A stretch of DNA of 64,000 nt from Sulfuritalea hydrogenivorans sk43H. Its GTDB lineage: Bacteria; Pseudomonadota; Gammaproteobacteria; Burkholderiales; Rhodocyclaceae. This document shows, piece by piece, positions 25,374 through 35,035 of the stretch. The position numbers were made by a program, and so were the translations under genes. Each line of letters opens with the position of its first letter. The first letter of the stretch is position 1. Where the stretch lies: the NCBI RefSeq assembly GCF_000828635.1, contig NZ_AP012547.1:2108001-2172000 (forward strand), read 5' to 3'. The notes beneath the pieces are model-generated. The model made no database searches. It had not been told where the DNA came from and saw only the letters and a program-made list of their open reading frames with translations.

Positions 25374-26156
25374 ATGTCGAATATAGAAACTGATCAATCC
25401 TCAGCGGCCCTGCGTGCAGTTGCCATCATGGAGGCCGTGGCGCGAGCCGCCGACCCGCTTTCGCTGACGGAAATCATGGCCGCGACCGGGCTGCCGAAAC
25501 CGACGGTGCATCGCACGCTGGCTCTGCTCGAAGGCTCCGGAATTCTCCTGCGCGAACCGCAAGGCAAACGTTACGGGCCGGGGCCGCGCTTGTCCGCGCT
25601 GGCGCTCGATGTGGTATCGGGCGCCGCCTGGCGCGCGCCGCGCCACGCCATCCTGAAATCGGCCGTGGATGAAATCGGCGAAACCTGCAACCTCACCATG
25701 CTTGACGGCACCGAGGTGGTCTATCTCGATCGCGTCGAGGCCGCCTGGCCGCTGCGCCTGCACCTGCAGAGCGGATCGCGAGTGCCGGCCCATTGCAGCG
25801 CCAGCGGCAAGCTGCTGCTGGCCCTGATGCCGGCGCGAGCCCGCCGTCGCATTGTCGACGCCCTTCCCATGAAGGAATTCACCCCGGGCACGATCTCCGA
25901 CCGCGCCGCATTCGAAGAGACCCTGAAACGCATCCGAAAGGATCGCTACAGCACCGACAACGAGGAATATCTCGCCGGCATGATTTGCGTCGCGGTTCCG
26001 GTGGAGAACGATCAACGCAGCATTCCTGCCGCGCTGGCGGTTCATGCCCCGGCCACGCGACTGAGCCTGGCCCGGGCGCTGACCCATGTGCCGGCCCTGC
26101 GCCGCGCCGCCGCACGGCTGGTGGAAACCTTTCCCGAGGCGGGCACGACCAAGTAG
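25374..26156 (+). CDS. IclR-family transcriptional regulator
   Basis: 260 aa. N-terminal winged helix: SLTEIMAATGLPKPTVHRTLALL. C-terminal effector domain with GETCNLTMLDGTEVVYLDRVE, the RVPAHCSASGKLLLALMP signature and VAVPVENDQ. IclR members sense small aromatic or aliphatic metabolites. Divergent from xsc, which it probably controls. ATG 25374 lacks a clear SD; TTG 25353 upstream is an alternative. Confidence 0.9.
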   Translation: MSNIETDQSSAALRAVAIMEAVARAADPLSLTEIMAATGLPKPTVHRTLALLEGSGILLREPQGKRYGPGPRLSALALDVVSGAAWRAPRHAILKSAVDEIGETCNLTMLDGTEVVYLDRVEAAWPLRLHLQSGSRVPAHCSASGKLLLALMPARARRRIVDALPMKEFTPGTISDRAAFEETLKRIRKDRYSTDNEEYLAGMICVAVPVENDQRSIPAALAVHAPATRLSLARALTHVPALRRAAARLVETFPEAGTTK

Positions 26157-26188
26157 ACTTGTCGCGAGCCGACGCTCATGGAGTTGCG

Positions 26189-27283
26189 ATGCAAGTTGCG
26201 CTGATTATTATCCTGATGGCATGGACCGCGGTGGCCACGGCGCTGCCGCTGGAGACCATCAAGCTGCCACCCGGTTTTGCCATCGAGCTCTGGGCGCGGG
26301 TGGACAACGCGCGGCAGATGGCACTGGGCGGCGTGAGTGAAAAAGGCGGCGTGCTCTACGTCGGCTCGCGCGGCGCCGGCAAGGTGCATGCGATTCGTTT
26401 CGATGCCGCCTATCGGCCCGGTCCCGTGCTGCGCATCGCCGACGGCCTGAACATGCCGAGCGGAGTGGCCTGGCGCGATGGCGCGCTCTATGTCGCGGCG
26501 GTGAATCGTTTGCTGCGTTACGACGACATTGACCGCCGCCTCGACAAGCCGCCGGTGCCGATTGTCGTCACCGACACACTGCCAAAGGATACCCACCACG
26601 GCTGGAAATTCATCGCCTTCGGCCCGGACGGCAAACTTTACGTGCCGGTCGGCGCGCCGTGCAACATCTGCGATCCGGGCGACCCTTACGCCGCCATCCT
26701 GCGCATGGACGCCGACGGTTCAAACCGCGAAGTATTTGCGCGCGGTGTGCGCAACAGTGTCGGCTTCGACTGGAGTCCGCTCGACGGCACGCTGTGGTTC
26801 ACCGACAACGGCCGCGACATGCTGGGCGACGACAGCCCACCCGACGAACTCAACCGCGTCCCGCGCGCGGGCCTGCATTTCGGCTATCCGTTCTGTCACG
26901 GCGGCGATATTCCCGATCCCGAATTCGGCGCCAGGCGCCGCTGCGGCGAATTCACCCCGCCCACGCTGAAACTCGGCCCCCATGTCGCCAGCCTCGGCAT
27001 GCGCTTTTACGGCGGCACGATGTTTCCCGCCGAATACCGCAACCAGGTTTTCATCGCCGAACACGGCTCGTGGAACCGCTCGAAGAAAGTCGGCTACCGG
27101 ATTTCCCTGGTGCGGCTGAAGGACGGCCGCGCCGTCGCCTACGAAAGCTTCGCCAGCGGCTGGCTGCAAGGCGAATCCGCCTGGGGCCGCCCGGCGGATG
27201 TGCAAATGCTGCCCGACGGCTCGCTGCTGGTGGCCGACGACCATGCCGGCGCGATTTACCGCATCACCTACCGCAAGCCCTGA
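26189..27283 (+). CDS. PQQ-dependent sugar/sorbosone dehydrogenase-like beta-propeller
   Basis: 364 aa with a Sec signal (MQVALIIILMAWTAVATA). The Gdh-B-like propeller has KLPPGFAIELWARVD, the HHGWKFIAFGPDGKLYV catalytic-His region, VGAPCNICDPGDPYAAI, a calcium/PQQ-binding region around FTDNGRDMLGDD and SWNRSKKVGYRI. Predicted periplasmic oxidation of an aldose or aldehyde; substrate unknown. CNIC may form a disulfide. 32 bp after iclR. Confidence 0.8.
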   Translation: MQVALIIILMAWTAVATALPLETIKLPPGFAIELWARVDNARQMALGGVSEKGGVLYVGSRGAGKVHAIRFDAAYRPGPVLRIADGLNMPSGVAWRDGALYVAAVNRLLRYDDIDRRLDKPPVPIVVTDTLPKDTHHGWKFIAFGPDGKLYVPVGAPCNICDPGDPYAAILRMDADGSNREVFARGVRNSVGFDWSPLDGTLWFTDNGRDMLGDDSPPDELNRVPRAGLHFGYPFCHGGDIPDPEFGARRRCGEFTPPTLKLGPHVASLGMRFYGGTMFPAEYRNQVFIAEHGSWNRSKKVGYRISLVRLKDGRAVAYESFASGWLQGESAWGRPADVQMLPDGSLLVADDHAGAIYRITYRKP

Positions 27284-27316
27284 GTCTTGGGATCCGGCGC
27301 TGGCAAACCCTTGACC

Positions 27317-27330
27317 CTGATATGGATCAA
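27317..27330. promoter_or_regulatory. FNR/ANR-like box upstream of pta-ackA
   Basis: CTGAT-ATGG-ATCAA matches TTGAT-N4-ATCAA at nine of ten positions, 84 bp before the MaoC-Pta start. Oxygen-responsive control of a phosphotransacetylase-acetate kinase pair is physiologically sensible. A TSS cannot be read from the sequence. Confidence 0.5.
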
Positions 27331-27413
27331 AAGACAACTGAATATCCGGAACGGAATATTGCATCGCAGCAATTCCACGCTAAGATATCTGTAAACGCTC
27401 AGGACACTTTTAC

Positions 27414-28832
27414 ATGACCCAGATCCAGGCCAGCAATTCCGAATACATCGAAAACCGCACTTTCGACGAGATACAGATCGGCGACAGCGCGACACTGGTT
27501 CGGACCTTGCGCCACGAAGACATCCAGATGTACGCCATCATGTCGGGCGACATCAACCCGTCGCACGTCGATCCGGAATACGCGCATTCATCGATGCTGC
27601 GCGAAGTCATCGCGCACGGCATGTGGGGCGGCGCGCTGATTTCCAATGTGCTCGGCACGCAGTTTCCCGGCCCGGGTACCGTGTACAAAGATCAGACACT
27701 GCATTTCGAGCTGCCGGTGCGGGTCGGCGATACGCTGACGGTCACCATCACCTGCGAAAAGAAATTTCCGCGCAACCACCACATGGTGTTCGATTGCCAG
27801 TGCACCAACCAGGACGGACAAAAGGTCATCAGCGGCACCGCGGAAGTGCTGGCTCCCACTGAAAAAATCCGGCGCCTGAAAGCCAACCTGCCCGATTTCA
27901 AGCTGTCGGAGACGCGCAAGGCGCGCTTCGAGCACCTGCTGGAGATCACCAAGGGGCTTACCCCGATCTCGATGGCCGTGGCCCACCCCTGTGACACCGA
28001 ATCGCTGAAGGGCGCGTTGCTGGCGCGTGATCGCGGCCTGATCATTCCGACACTGGTCGGACCGGAAGAGAAGATTCGCCAGTTGGCCGAAGCCAACCAG
28101 CTTGACCTCTACGGCTGTACGGTGATCAACGTCGCCCACAGCCACGCCGCGGCCGAGATCGCCGTATCGCTGGCGCGCGAAGGCCAGGTCGAGGCGCTGA
28201 TGAAGGGCTCGCTGCACACCGACGAACTGATGAGCGAAGTCATCGACAAGGCCACCGGCCTGCGCACCGCACGGCGCATCAGCCATGTGTTCCTGATGGA
28301 CGTGCCGACCTATCCGCGCCTGCTGTTCATCACCGATGCCGCGGTCAATGTCGCCCCCGATCTCGAAGCCAAGGTCGACATCGTGCAGAACGCGATCGAT
28401 CTGGCGCACATGCTGAAGATCGCCGATCCCAAGGTGGCGATCCTCGCCGCGGTCGAAACCGTGAACCTGAAAATGCAGGCCACGCTTGATGCCGCCGCGC
28501 TGTGCAAGATGGCCGACCGCGGCCAGATTACCGGCGGCCTGCTGGACGGACCGCTGGCCTTCGACAACGCCATCTCCGTGGTCGCGGCGCGCACCAAGGG
28601 CATCAAGTCCGCGGTCGCCGGCCAGGCCGACATCCTGCTGGTGCCCGACATCGAATCCGGCAACATGCTGGCCAAGCAGCTCGAATACCTGGCCGATGCG
28701 CTGACTTCGGGCATCGTGCTCGGCGCCAAAGTACCGATCGTGCTGACCAGCCGCGCCGACTCGGCCGAAACCCGCACCGCCTCCACCGCCGTGGCGATGG
28801 TGATGGCCCATGCCAAGCGCAAGAAACTGTAA
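27414..28832 (+). CDS. bifunctional MaoC-like hydratase / phosphate acyltransferase
   Basis: 472 aa. Residues about 15-150 are a hot-dog MaoC domain (IMSGDINPSHVDPEYA, then VIAHGMWGGALISNVLG), with the hydratase Asp and His. Residues about 170-465 are a phosphotransacetylase/phosphotransbutyrylase domain (GPEEKIRQLAE, ALMKGSLHTDELMSEVID, DGPLAFDNAIS, VPDIESGNMLAKQLEYL). This fusion is known as bifunctional enoyl-CoA hydratase/phosphate acetyltransferase. With AckA 12 bp downstream it interconverts acyl-CoA, acyl phosphate and acid, and could dispose of acetyl phosphate from Xsc. Confidence 0.9.
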   Translation: MTQIQASNSEYIENRTFDEIQIGDSATLVRTLRHEDIQMYAIMSGDINPSHVDPEYAHSSMLREVIAHGMWGGALISNVLGTQFPGPGTVYKDQTLHFELPVRVGDTLTVTITCEKKFPRNHHMVFDCQCTNQDGQKVISGTAEVLAPTEKIRRLKANLPDFKLSETRKARFEHLLEITKGLTPISMAVAHPCDTESLKGALLARDRGLIIPTLVGPEEKIRQLAEANQLDLYGCTVINVAHSHAAAEIAVSLAREGQVEALMKGSLHTDELMSEVIDKATGLRTARRISHVFLMDVPTYPRLLFITDAAVNVAPDLEAKVDIVQNAIDLAHMLKIADPKVAILAAVETVNLKMQATLDAAALCKMADRGQITGGLLDGPLAFDNAISVVAARTKGIKSAVAGQADILLVPDIESGNMLAKQLEYLADALTSGIVLGAKVPIVLTSRADSAETRTASTAVAMVMAHAKRKKL

Positions 28833-28844
28833 GCGGGAGCGCCC

Positions 28845-30047
28845 ATGGCTGATGCCATCCTCACCCTCAACGCGGGTTCCTCGTCGATCAAGTTTGCGTT
28901 GTTCGCATACAGCGCAGCGATCCCGCAGCAACCGGAACTGGTCGGCCAGATCGACGGCATAGGCGCCGCGGGCGGCCAGCCGGCGCACTTCAATGCCAGG
29001 GATGCGGCCAGGCACGTGCTGGACGACCTTGATCTCGACCTCGACGGCCCGACCGAAACTCCACACAAGGTGGCGCTGCATTTCCTGGTCGACTGGCTGC
29101 ATCAGCGCGAAGCCGGCTGGCGCATTCGCGGCGTCGGCCATCGCGTGGTGCATGGCGCGCAGAAATTCTCGCAACCGATCGTGCTTGACGCCGCCATGGT
29201 CGATGCGCTGCGCGGCTTCATTCCGCTGGCCCCGTTGCACCAGCCGCACAACCTGGCCGGCATCGACGCGATGACCGCCGCCCTGCCGGCCATACCGCAG
29301 GTCGCCTGCTTCGACACCGCCTTTCACCGCAGCCAGCCCGAGCTCGCACAACTCTTTGCCCTGCCGCGCGCCATTACCGCGCAGGGCGTGCGCCGCTATG
29401 GTTTCCACGGGCTCTCCTACGAATACATTGCCGAAGTGCTGCCACGGCATCTCGGTCCGCAAAAGGCCCGCGGCCGCGTCATCGTGGCGCACCTGGGCAA
29501 CGGCGCATCGATGTGCGCCATGAAGGACCTGAAGAGCCAGGCATCGACCATGGGCTTCACCGCCGTCGACGGCCTGATGATGGGCAGCCGCACCGGCAAC
29601 CTCGATCCCGGCGTGCTGCTCTACCTGATGGACTACCACCAGATGGACGCCAAGGCGCTGACCCGGCTCCTGTACAAGGAATCGGGCTTGCTCGGCGTTT
29701 CCGGCATCAGCCAGGACATGCGCATACTGCTCGATTCGCCGGCACCCGAAGCGCGCGAGGCGGTCGACCTGTTCTGCTACCGCGTGGTGCGCGAAATCGG
29801 CTCGCTGACGGCCGCGCTGGGCGGTCTCGATGCGCTGGTATTCACCGGCGGCATCGGCGAGCATGGCGCCCCGGTGCGGGGCATGGTTTGCGACCGGCTG
29901 GGATGGCTTGGATTGAGGCTGAATTCAGCCGCCAACGATGCCAACGCGTCAAAAATTTCGGCGGCGGACAGCGAAATCGAGGTCTGCGTCATACCCACGA
30001 ATGAAGAGTGGATTATTGCCCGGCACACGGCAAATCTCATCGCCTGA
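28845..30047 (+). CDS. ackA: acetate kinase
   Basis: 400 aa ASKHA-fold kinase. ILTLNAGSSSIKFALF N-terminal signature, GHRVVHGA with catalytic-region Arg, FDTAFH, RRYGFHGLSYEYI, VAHLGNGASMCA and the C-terminal FTGGIGEHGAPVR. All main active-site motifs are present. Interconverts acetyl phosphate plus ADP and acetate plus ATP. Cotranscribed with the MaoC-Pta fusion. Confidence 0.95.
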   Translation: MADAILTLNAGSSSIKFALFAYSAAIPQQPELVGQIDGIGAAGGQPAHFNARDAARHVLDDLDLDLDGPTETPHKVALHFLVDWLHQREAGWRIRGVGHRVVHGAQKFSQPIVLDAAMVDALRGFIPLAPLHQPHNLAGIDAMTAALPAIPQVACFDTAFHRSQPELAQLFALPRAITAQGVRRYGFHGLSYEYIAEVLPRHLGPQKARGRVIVAHLGNGASMCAMKDLKSQASTMGFTAVDGLMMGSRTGNLDPGVLLYLMDYHQMDAKALTRLLYKESGLLGVSGISQDMRILLDSPAPEAREAVDLFCYRVVREIGSLTAALGGLDALVFTGGIGEHGAPVRGMVCDRLGWLGLRLNSAANDANASKISAADSEIEVCVIPTNEEWIIARHTANLIA

Positions 30048-30369
30048 GCGGCCACTTTCCGCGCTTTCCAGTCCTGTCCAGCGTGTCAACCCCCTTGACA
30101 GTTCAAGCGTAACCCGCCCTAGCAAAAAGCGACCCAGATCGCCCTCAGGCCAAGTCCTAAAAAGGACTGCCATCTCACTGTTTTTCTTCCTCTTTCCACA
30201 CGACAAAACATACTATATCTAGTAGGGCGTACTCATCACCTGCACTAGTGCTTTTATTAACTCATTGTTTTGATTGATGTAAAAATTTTCTACTTTTCAC
30301 GACGCGGAGCCGGGGGTATGCTTCCCCGCTCGCTGGACCCTAAACTCGGACACGCCTTCGGAAGAGACC
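30048..30369 (+). promoter_or_regulatory. 322-bp ackA-nrdJ intergenic region with candidate NrdR box and hairpins
   Basis: No gene is seen. Hairpins: TGTCAA-TTGACA (30084-30100), AGTCCT-AAAA-AGGACT (30153-30168, possible ackA terminator but the T-run is 12 bp away), and CGGGG-CCCCG near 30311-30328 in the nrdJ leader. ATACTATATCTAGTAG (30210-30225) resembles an NrdR box, with the palindrome GCACTAGTGC at 30242-30251, 29 bp centre to centre. TTGATTGATGTAAA at 30270 is a poor FNR-box relative. No B12-box (GCCACTG-type core in the right setting) was found. Confidence 0.45.
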
Positions 30370-33267
30370 ATGGATAACACAATAAATAATACTGAGGAAT
30401 CAACAAGCTACGAGCACACAGGGCAGATGGGCCTGCCCCTGCCGCAAGAGATTTCAGGCGAGGTTCTGCTGGAGAAATATGCCAAGGGCACGGAACGCGA
30501 CGTACGCGACGTGCGCAGCCGCGTGGCCCGCGCGCTGGCTTCGAACGAAGCCGAAGACAAACGAAGTTTCTGGGAGGGGCGCTTCCTTGAAGCGCAGGAA
30601 AACGGCTTCGTTCCCGCCGGCCGCATCAACTCCGCCGCCGGCACCGACCTGTGCGCCACGCTGATCAACTGTTTCGTGCAGCCGGTGGGCGACTCGATCT
30701 CCGAGATCGTCGACGGCCGCCCCGGCATCTACACCGCCTTGCTGCAGGCCGCCGAGACCATGCGCCGCGGCGGCGGCGTCGGCTATGACTTCTCTTCCAT
30801 CCGTCCGATCGGCGCCCACGTCAAGGGCACGCAGTCGCGCGCCTCCGGCCCCGTCTCCTACATGCGCGTGTTCGACCGCTCCTGCGAGACGGTCGAATCC
30901 GCCGGCAGCCGCCGCGGCGCGCAAATGGGCGTGCTGCGCTGCGACCACCCGGACATCGAGGATTTCATCCACGCCAAGGACGCCGGCGACCTGACCAACT
31001 TCAACATCTCGGTCGGCGTCACCGATCCGTTCATGCAGGCCGTCGAGGCCGATGGCGACATCGAACTGACGCATCGCGCCACGCCCTCGGCCGACATCAA
31101 GGCCGCCGGCGCCTACCAGCGCGGCGACGGCCAGTGGGTCTATCGCAAGGTCCGCGCGCGCGACCTGTGGGAGCAGATCATGCGCTCCACCTACGATCAC
31201 GCCGAACCGGGCATCCTGTTCCTCGACCGCATGAACAAGGACAACAACCTCTACTACTGCGAAACCATCGAGGCCACCAACCCCTGCGCCGAACAACCGC
31301 TGCCACCTTACGGCTGCTGCTGCCTGGGTTCGATCAACCTGACGCTGTTCGTCAAGGATGCCTTCAGCAAGAAGGCCAGCTTCGATTTCGCCGCCTTCGG
31401 CCGGGTCATCGACACCTCGGTGCGCATGCTCGACAACGTGCTCGACGCCACGCACTGGCCGCTCGAGCAGCAACTCAAGGAAGCGCAGAACAAGCGCCGC
31501 GTGGGCCTGGGCTTCACCGGCCTCGGCGATGCGCTGATCATGCTCAAGCTGCGCTACGACACCGATGCCGCGCGCGAGATGGCGCAGAAGATTTCCGAGT
31601 ACATGCGCGACCGCTCCTACCTCTACTCGGTCGAGCTGGCCAAGGAGCGCGGCGCCTTCCCGCTGTTCAACGCCGACATGTACCTCTCCGGCGGCAATTT
31701 CGCCTCGCGCCTGCCGCAGGAAATCAAGGATGCCATCCGCAAGCACGGCCTGCGCAACTCGCACCTGCTGTCGATCGCGCCCACCGGCACGATCAGCCTG
31801 GCCTTCGCCGACAACGCCTCGAACGGCATCGAGCCGCCCTTCTCCTGGGTCTATACGCGCAAAAAACGCATGGCCGACGGCACGCACAAGGAATACGCGG
31901 TCGAGGACTATGCCTGGCGCCTCTACAAGCACCAGGGCGGCGACGTTTCCAAGCTGCCCGACTACTTCGTCACCGCGCTGGAAATCTCGGCCCAGGCGCA
32001 TGAGCAGATGGTCGCCGCCGTGGCGCCCTATGTCGATACCTCGATCTCGAAGACGGTGAACGTGCCCGCCGACTACCCCTACTCGGAATTCGAAGACCTC
32101 TACATGGTGGCCTGGAAATCCGGCCTCAAGGGGCTGGCCACCTACCGGCCCAACTCGGTGCTGGGCAGCGTGCTCTCGGTCGGCAGCAGCACGCCGGCGG
32201 AAAGCGCCCAGAAGCAGCCGCAGGACGTCACCATCGACCACGCCAACCGTCGCCTGTCGATCGGCGCCCTGCCCGCTCCGGTGCTCGCCAGCCTGCGCTG
32301 GCCCGGCCGCCCGCGCATGACCGACGGCAACGCGGCATGGACCTACATGATCGAAGCGCCGCACGGCGAGTTCGCGCTCTTCGTCGGCCAGATCGAAAAC
32401 GATTTCGGACGCGAAGTCCCGTTCGAAGTCTGGGTCAATGGCGCCGAACAGCCGCGCGGCATCGGCGCCGTGGCCAAGACCCTGTCGATGGACATGCGCG
32501 CCAACGACAAGGCCTGGCTCAAGCTCAAGCTCGACGCGCTGGCCAAGACCCAGGACGACGACGCCTTCGAACTGCCGCTGCCGCCCAACGGCGAGCGCAA
32601 GATGGTTCCCGGCGTGGTTTCCGCGCTGGCGCACGTCGTGCGCTACCGCTGCGAAAAACTCGGTGCGCTGGAAGGCGCCGAAGCCACGCCGGTGATCGAC
32701 TGCATGTTCAGCCGCGACGAACCCAAGACCGGCACCGACGGCACGCTGTCCTGGACCGTCGATGTGGTGAATCCGGCCGCCGGCGAAGAGTTCGTCCTCG
32801 GCCTCAAGGAAATCACCCTGCCCGACGGCGTCACGCGGCCCTACTCGGTATGGCTCTCCGGCCACTACCCGCGCGCGCTGGACGGCCTGACGCGCCTGCT
32901 CTCGCTCGACATGCGCGTGCTCGATCCGGCCTGGATCGGCATGAAGCTGCGCAAGCTGACCAACTACGCCGAGCCGCTGGGCGATTTCATGGCGCGCGTG
33001 CCCGGTTCCAACAAGCAGCAGAACTGGCCCTCGACGGTCGCCTACATCGCCCGCCTGATCATGCATCGCTACGCCATGCTGCACATCCTCGACGAGAACG
33101 GCTACCCGACGCGGGAAATGGGCATCCTCGAAGTCCCCGAGCAGAAGAGCGGCGGCGTCAAGGTGATGCAGGGCTCGCTGTGCGGCGAATGCGGCAACTA
33201 CACGGTGATCCGCAAGGACGGCTGCGACTTCTGTTCGGCCTGCGGCGCGGTGGGCACCTGCGGCTGA
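30370..33267 (+). CDS. nrdJ: adenosylcobalamin-dependent ribonucleotide reductase (class II)
   Basis: 965 aa. Makes deoxyribonucleotides using a B12-derived thiyl radical, independent of oxygen. The 10-stranded barrel carries Cys101 (LINCFVQ), the N-P-C-A-E radical/substrate motif at 304-308 followed by a CCCLGSINL stretch, and [11 protein letters not shown] long C-terminal region holds two TSCPD-like repeats and ends with cysteines ([22 protein letters not shown]) for thiol re-reduction or zinc. Monocistronic, with its own terminator. No class I or III genes are in the window. Confidence 0.95.
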   Translation: MDNTINNTEESTSYEHTGQMGLPLPQEISGEVLLEKYAKGTERDVRDVRSRVARALASNEAEDKRSFWEGRFLEAQENGFVPAGRINSAAGTDLCATLINCFVQPVGDSISEIVDGRPGIYTALLQAAETMRRGGGVGYDFSSIRPIGAHVKGTQSRASGPVSYMRVFDRSCETVESAGSRRGAQMGVLRCDHPDIEDFIHAKDAGDLTNFNISVGVTDPFMQAVEADGDIELTHRATPSADIKAAGAYQRGDGQWVYRKVRARDLWEQIMRSTYDHAEPGILFLDRMNKDNNLYYCETIEATNPCAEQPLPPYGCCCLGSINLTLFVKDAFSKKASFDFAAFGRVIDTSVRMLDNVLDATHWPLEQQLKEAQNKRRVGLGFTGLGDALIMLKLRYDTDAAREMAQKISEYMRDRSYLYSVELAKERGAFPLFNADMYLSGGNFASRLPQEIKDAIRKHGLRNSHLLSIAPTGTISLAFADNASNGIEPPFSWVYTRKKRMADGTHKEYAVEDYAWRLYKHQGGDVSKLPDYFVTALEISAQAHEQMVAAVAPYVDTSISKTVNVPADYPYSEFEDLYMVAWKSGLKGLATYRPNSVLGSVLSVGSSTPAESAQKQPQDVTIDHANRRLSIGALPAPVLASLRWPGRPRMTDGNAAWTYMIEAPHGEFALFVGQIENDFGREVPFEVWVNGAEQPRGIGAVAKTLSMDMRANDKAWLKLKLDALAKTQDDDAFELPLPPNGERKMVPGVVSALAHVVRYRCEKLGALEGAEATPVIDCMFSRDEPKTGTDGTLSWTVDVVNPAAGEEFVLGLKEITLPDGVTRPYSVWLSGHYPRALDGLTRLLSLDMRVLDPAWIGMKLRKLTNYAEPLGDFMARVPGSNKQQNWPSTVAYIARLIMHRYAMLHILDENGYPTREMGILEVPEQKSGGVKVMQGSLCGECGNYTVIRKDGCDFCSACGAVGTCG

Positions 33268-33286
33268 CGCAGCAGCACTGCCAATG

Positions 33287-33312
33287 AAAAGCCCGGCAGT
33301 TGCCGGGCTTTT
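33287..33312. terminator. bidirectional Rho-independent terminator
   Basis: AAAAGCCCGGCA and TGCCGGGCTTTT are perfect arms with a 2-nt centre, 20 bp after the nrdJ stop and 14 bp after the end of the convergent signalling operon. T-runs on both strands allow it to serve both. Confidence 0.9.
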
Positions 33313-33325
33313 CATTTTGCCGTCG

Positions 33326-35032
33326 TCATTGCGCCGGCAGGGTCAGGGTGATGCAGGTGCGATTGTCGGCATCGCTGGTTTCCATGGCGATGCTTCCGTT
33401 TTGCGCCTCGACCAGCAGTTTCGCTGAATAGGTGCCCAGCCCGGTGCCGCCCTGCTTGTCCGCCGTGGCGAACTTCTCGAAGAAGGTTTCGCGGATCGCG
33501 GCCGGCACCACGCCCTGGTTCTCCAGTGTGATCTTCATCGGCGCGCCACGATGGATGGTGATGGTCACCGTCGAGTTCTCCGGCGCCGCCTCGCAGGCAT
33601 TCTTCAGCAGGTTCTGGAACAGCGAGTAGCACAGCATCGAGTCGCCGATCGCCATCAGTTCCTCGTCGGTTACGCCATGCGGCGTTGCCACGGCGATGGT
33701 GAGGTTTTTCACGGCAAAAGGCCGGCGCAGCAGTTCGGCAATGCGACGGATGATCTGCACCACCGTCACCACCTGCGGCTTGAGCACGAAGCGCTGGGTC
33801 TCGATCTTGAACAGCTCGTTGGAGAGATTGATCATGTCGAGGACCTGCAGCGCGGTCTCCTCGATCATGCGGATGCTTTCCTTCTGGTCCTCGGTCAGGT
33901 TGTCGGCATCGGCGAGGCTCTGCACCAGGCCGATCACGCCGGAGAGCGGACCCTTCATGTCGTGCCGCGTGATGCGCTCGACATCCTCCTTGAGCCGCTC
34001 GGTCTGCATCATCTCGTCGTAATCGGCCTGCAACTGCGAATGCAGCTCGACATAGCGCATGAAGTTCTTCACGCGGGCCGTGAGCGCCACGGGATCGATC
34101 GGCTTGGTGACGAAGTCGACGGCGCCGAGTTCCATGCCCTTCAGGCGCGCGTCTTCGCCCGTCATCGCCGTGACGAAGATCACCGGGATGTGCTCCGACG
34201 ACGGATGTCCGCGCAGCCGTTGCGCCACTTCGAAGCCGTCCATGCCGGGCATCATGATGTCGAGCAGAATCAGGTCGGGCGGCGTATCCGACTGGCAGAT
34301 CGACAACGCCTTTTCGCCGTTGTGGGCAATCTTGACGCGATACTCGTCCTTGAAAAGCTGGGACAGCAGATGCAGGTTGTCCGGTGTGTCATCGACAACC
34401 AAAATGGTAGGTCGTTCCCGCACCCTCTCCACCCCCGGCGCGACCCGCTGAGCCGGCGCGGTGGCTTGCGCCGCGAGTTCCGCCGGCGCATCCCTCGCCA
34501 CCGACTCGGTCTCCGTCGTCAGGGGCGTCCCGTTGAGGCTCACCCTGGCGCCGGTCCCGGCAAGAACGGCCGCCGGATCGATCGGCTTATTCTGGCGCGG
34601 TTTCCAGTCCAGGGTCTTTTCCACCCGTTCACCGAAACGGCCCGAGGTGTAAGGCTTGACCAGCAGTTCCGACACGCCGGACTGGATGGCCATCATGACG
34701 CGGTCCCGCTCCGCTTCGGCGGTGATCATCAGGAAGGGCAAGGCGAACAGCTTCTCGTTGGCGCGAATCGAAAGCAGCAGTTCCAGCCCTGACATCACAG
34801 GCATGTTCCAGTCGGACAGCACCATGGTCACGGGATGGCGGGCCAGCATCTTCAGTGCCTCGGCACCGTTCATCGCCTCGATGATCCGCGTTGCACCCAG
34901 CTGCTTCAACTGGTTGATGGTCACCTTGCGCATCGAATCAAAATCATCGACGACGAGGAAAGTGCCCTGTTTCAAGCGTGTCGCCAAGGCCATGCTGTCG
35001 CCGCCGGAAGACTTCACGAAGGGAAAGTTCAT
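33326..35032 (-). CDS. REC-REC-histidine kinase
   Basis: 568 aa, cytoplasmic, no membrane segment. Receiver 1 (residues about 22-140, Asp74 in VLSDWNMP), a Pro/Ala-rich linker, receiver 2 (about 208-325, Asp258 in ILLDIMMP), then a kinase core with His357 in RITRHDMKGPLS and an HATPase (NLLKNACEA, GGTGLGTYSAKLLVE). The order receiver-receiver-transmitter means it is a phosphotransfer integrator fed by other kinases, perhaps the operon's hybrid kinases. Last gene of the operon; starts 3 bp after the REC-HD-GYP gene. Confidence 0.9.
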   Translation of the reverse strand: MNFPFVKSSGGDSMALATRLKQGTFLVVDDFDSMRKVTINQLKQLGATRIIEAMNGAEALKMLARHPVTMVLSDWNMPVMSGLELLLSIRANEKLFALPFLMITAEAERDRVMMAIQSGVSELLVKPYTSGRFGERVEKTLDWKPRQNKPIDPAAVLAGTGARVSLNGTPLTTETESVARDAPAELAAQATAPAQRVAPGVERVRERPTILVVDDTPDNLHLLSQLFKDEYRVKIAHNGEKALSICQSDTPPDLILLDIMMPGMDGFEVAQRLRGHPSSEHIPVIFVTAMTGEDARLKGMELGAVDFVTKPIDPVALTARVKNFMRYVELHSQLQADYDEMMQTERLKEDVERITRHDMKGPLSGVIGLVQSLADADNLTEDQKESIRMIEETALQVLDMINLSNELFKIETQRFVLKPQVVTVVQIIRRIAELLRRPFAVKNLTIAVATPHGVTDEELMAIGDSMLCYSLFQNLLKNACEAAPENSTVTITIHRGAPMKITLENQGVVPAAIRETFFEKFATADKQGGTGLGTYSAKLLVEAQNGSIAMETSDADNRTCITLTLPAQ

Positions 35033-35035
35033 GTC

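Noticed and set aside
27286-27312. CCGGCGCTGGC near the PQQ gene end as another repeat copy
   Set aside because: Matches only the central 9-10 bases; flanks and the ACGGCG end are absent.
30048-30369. Cobalamin riboswitch before nrdJ
   Set aside because: No B12-box arrangement or multi-helix layout is visible; the hairpins present are short and isolated.
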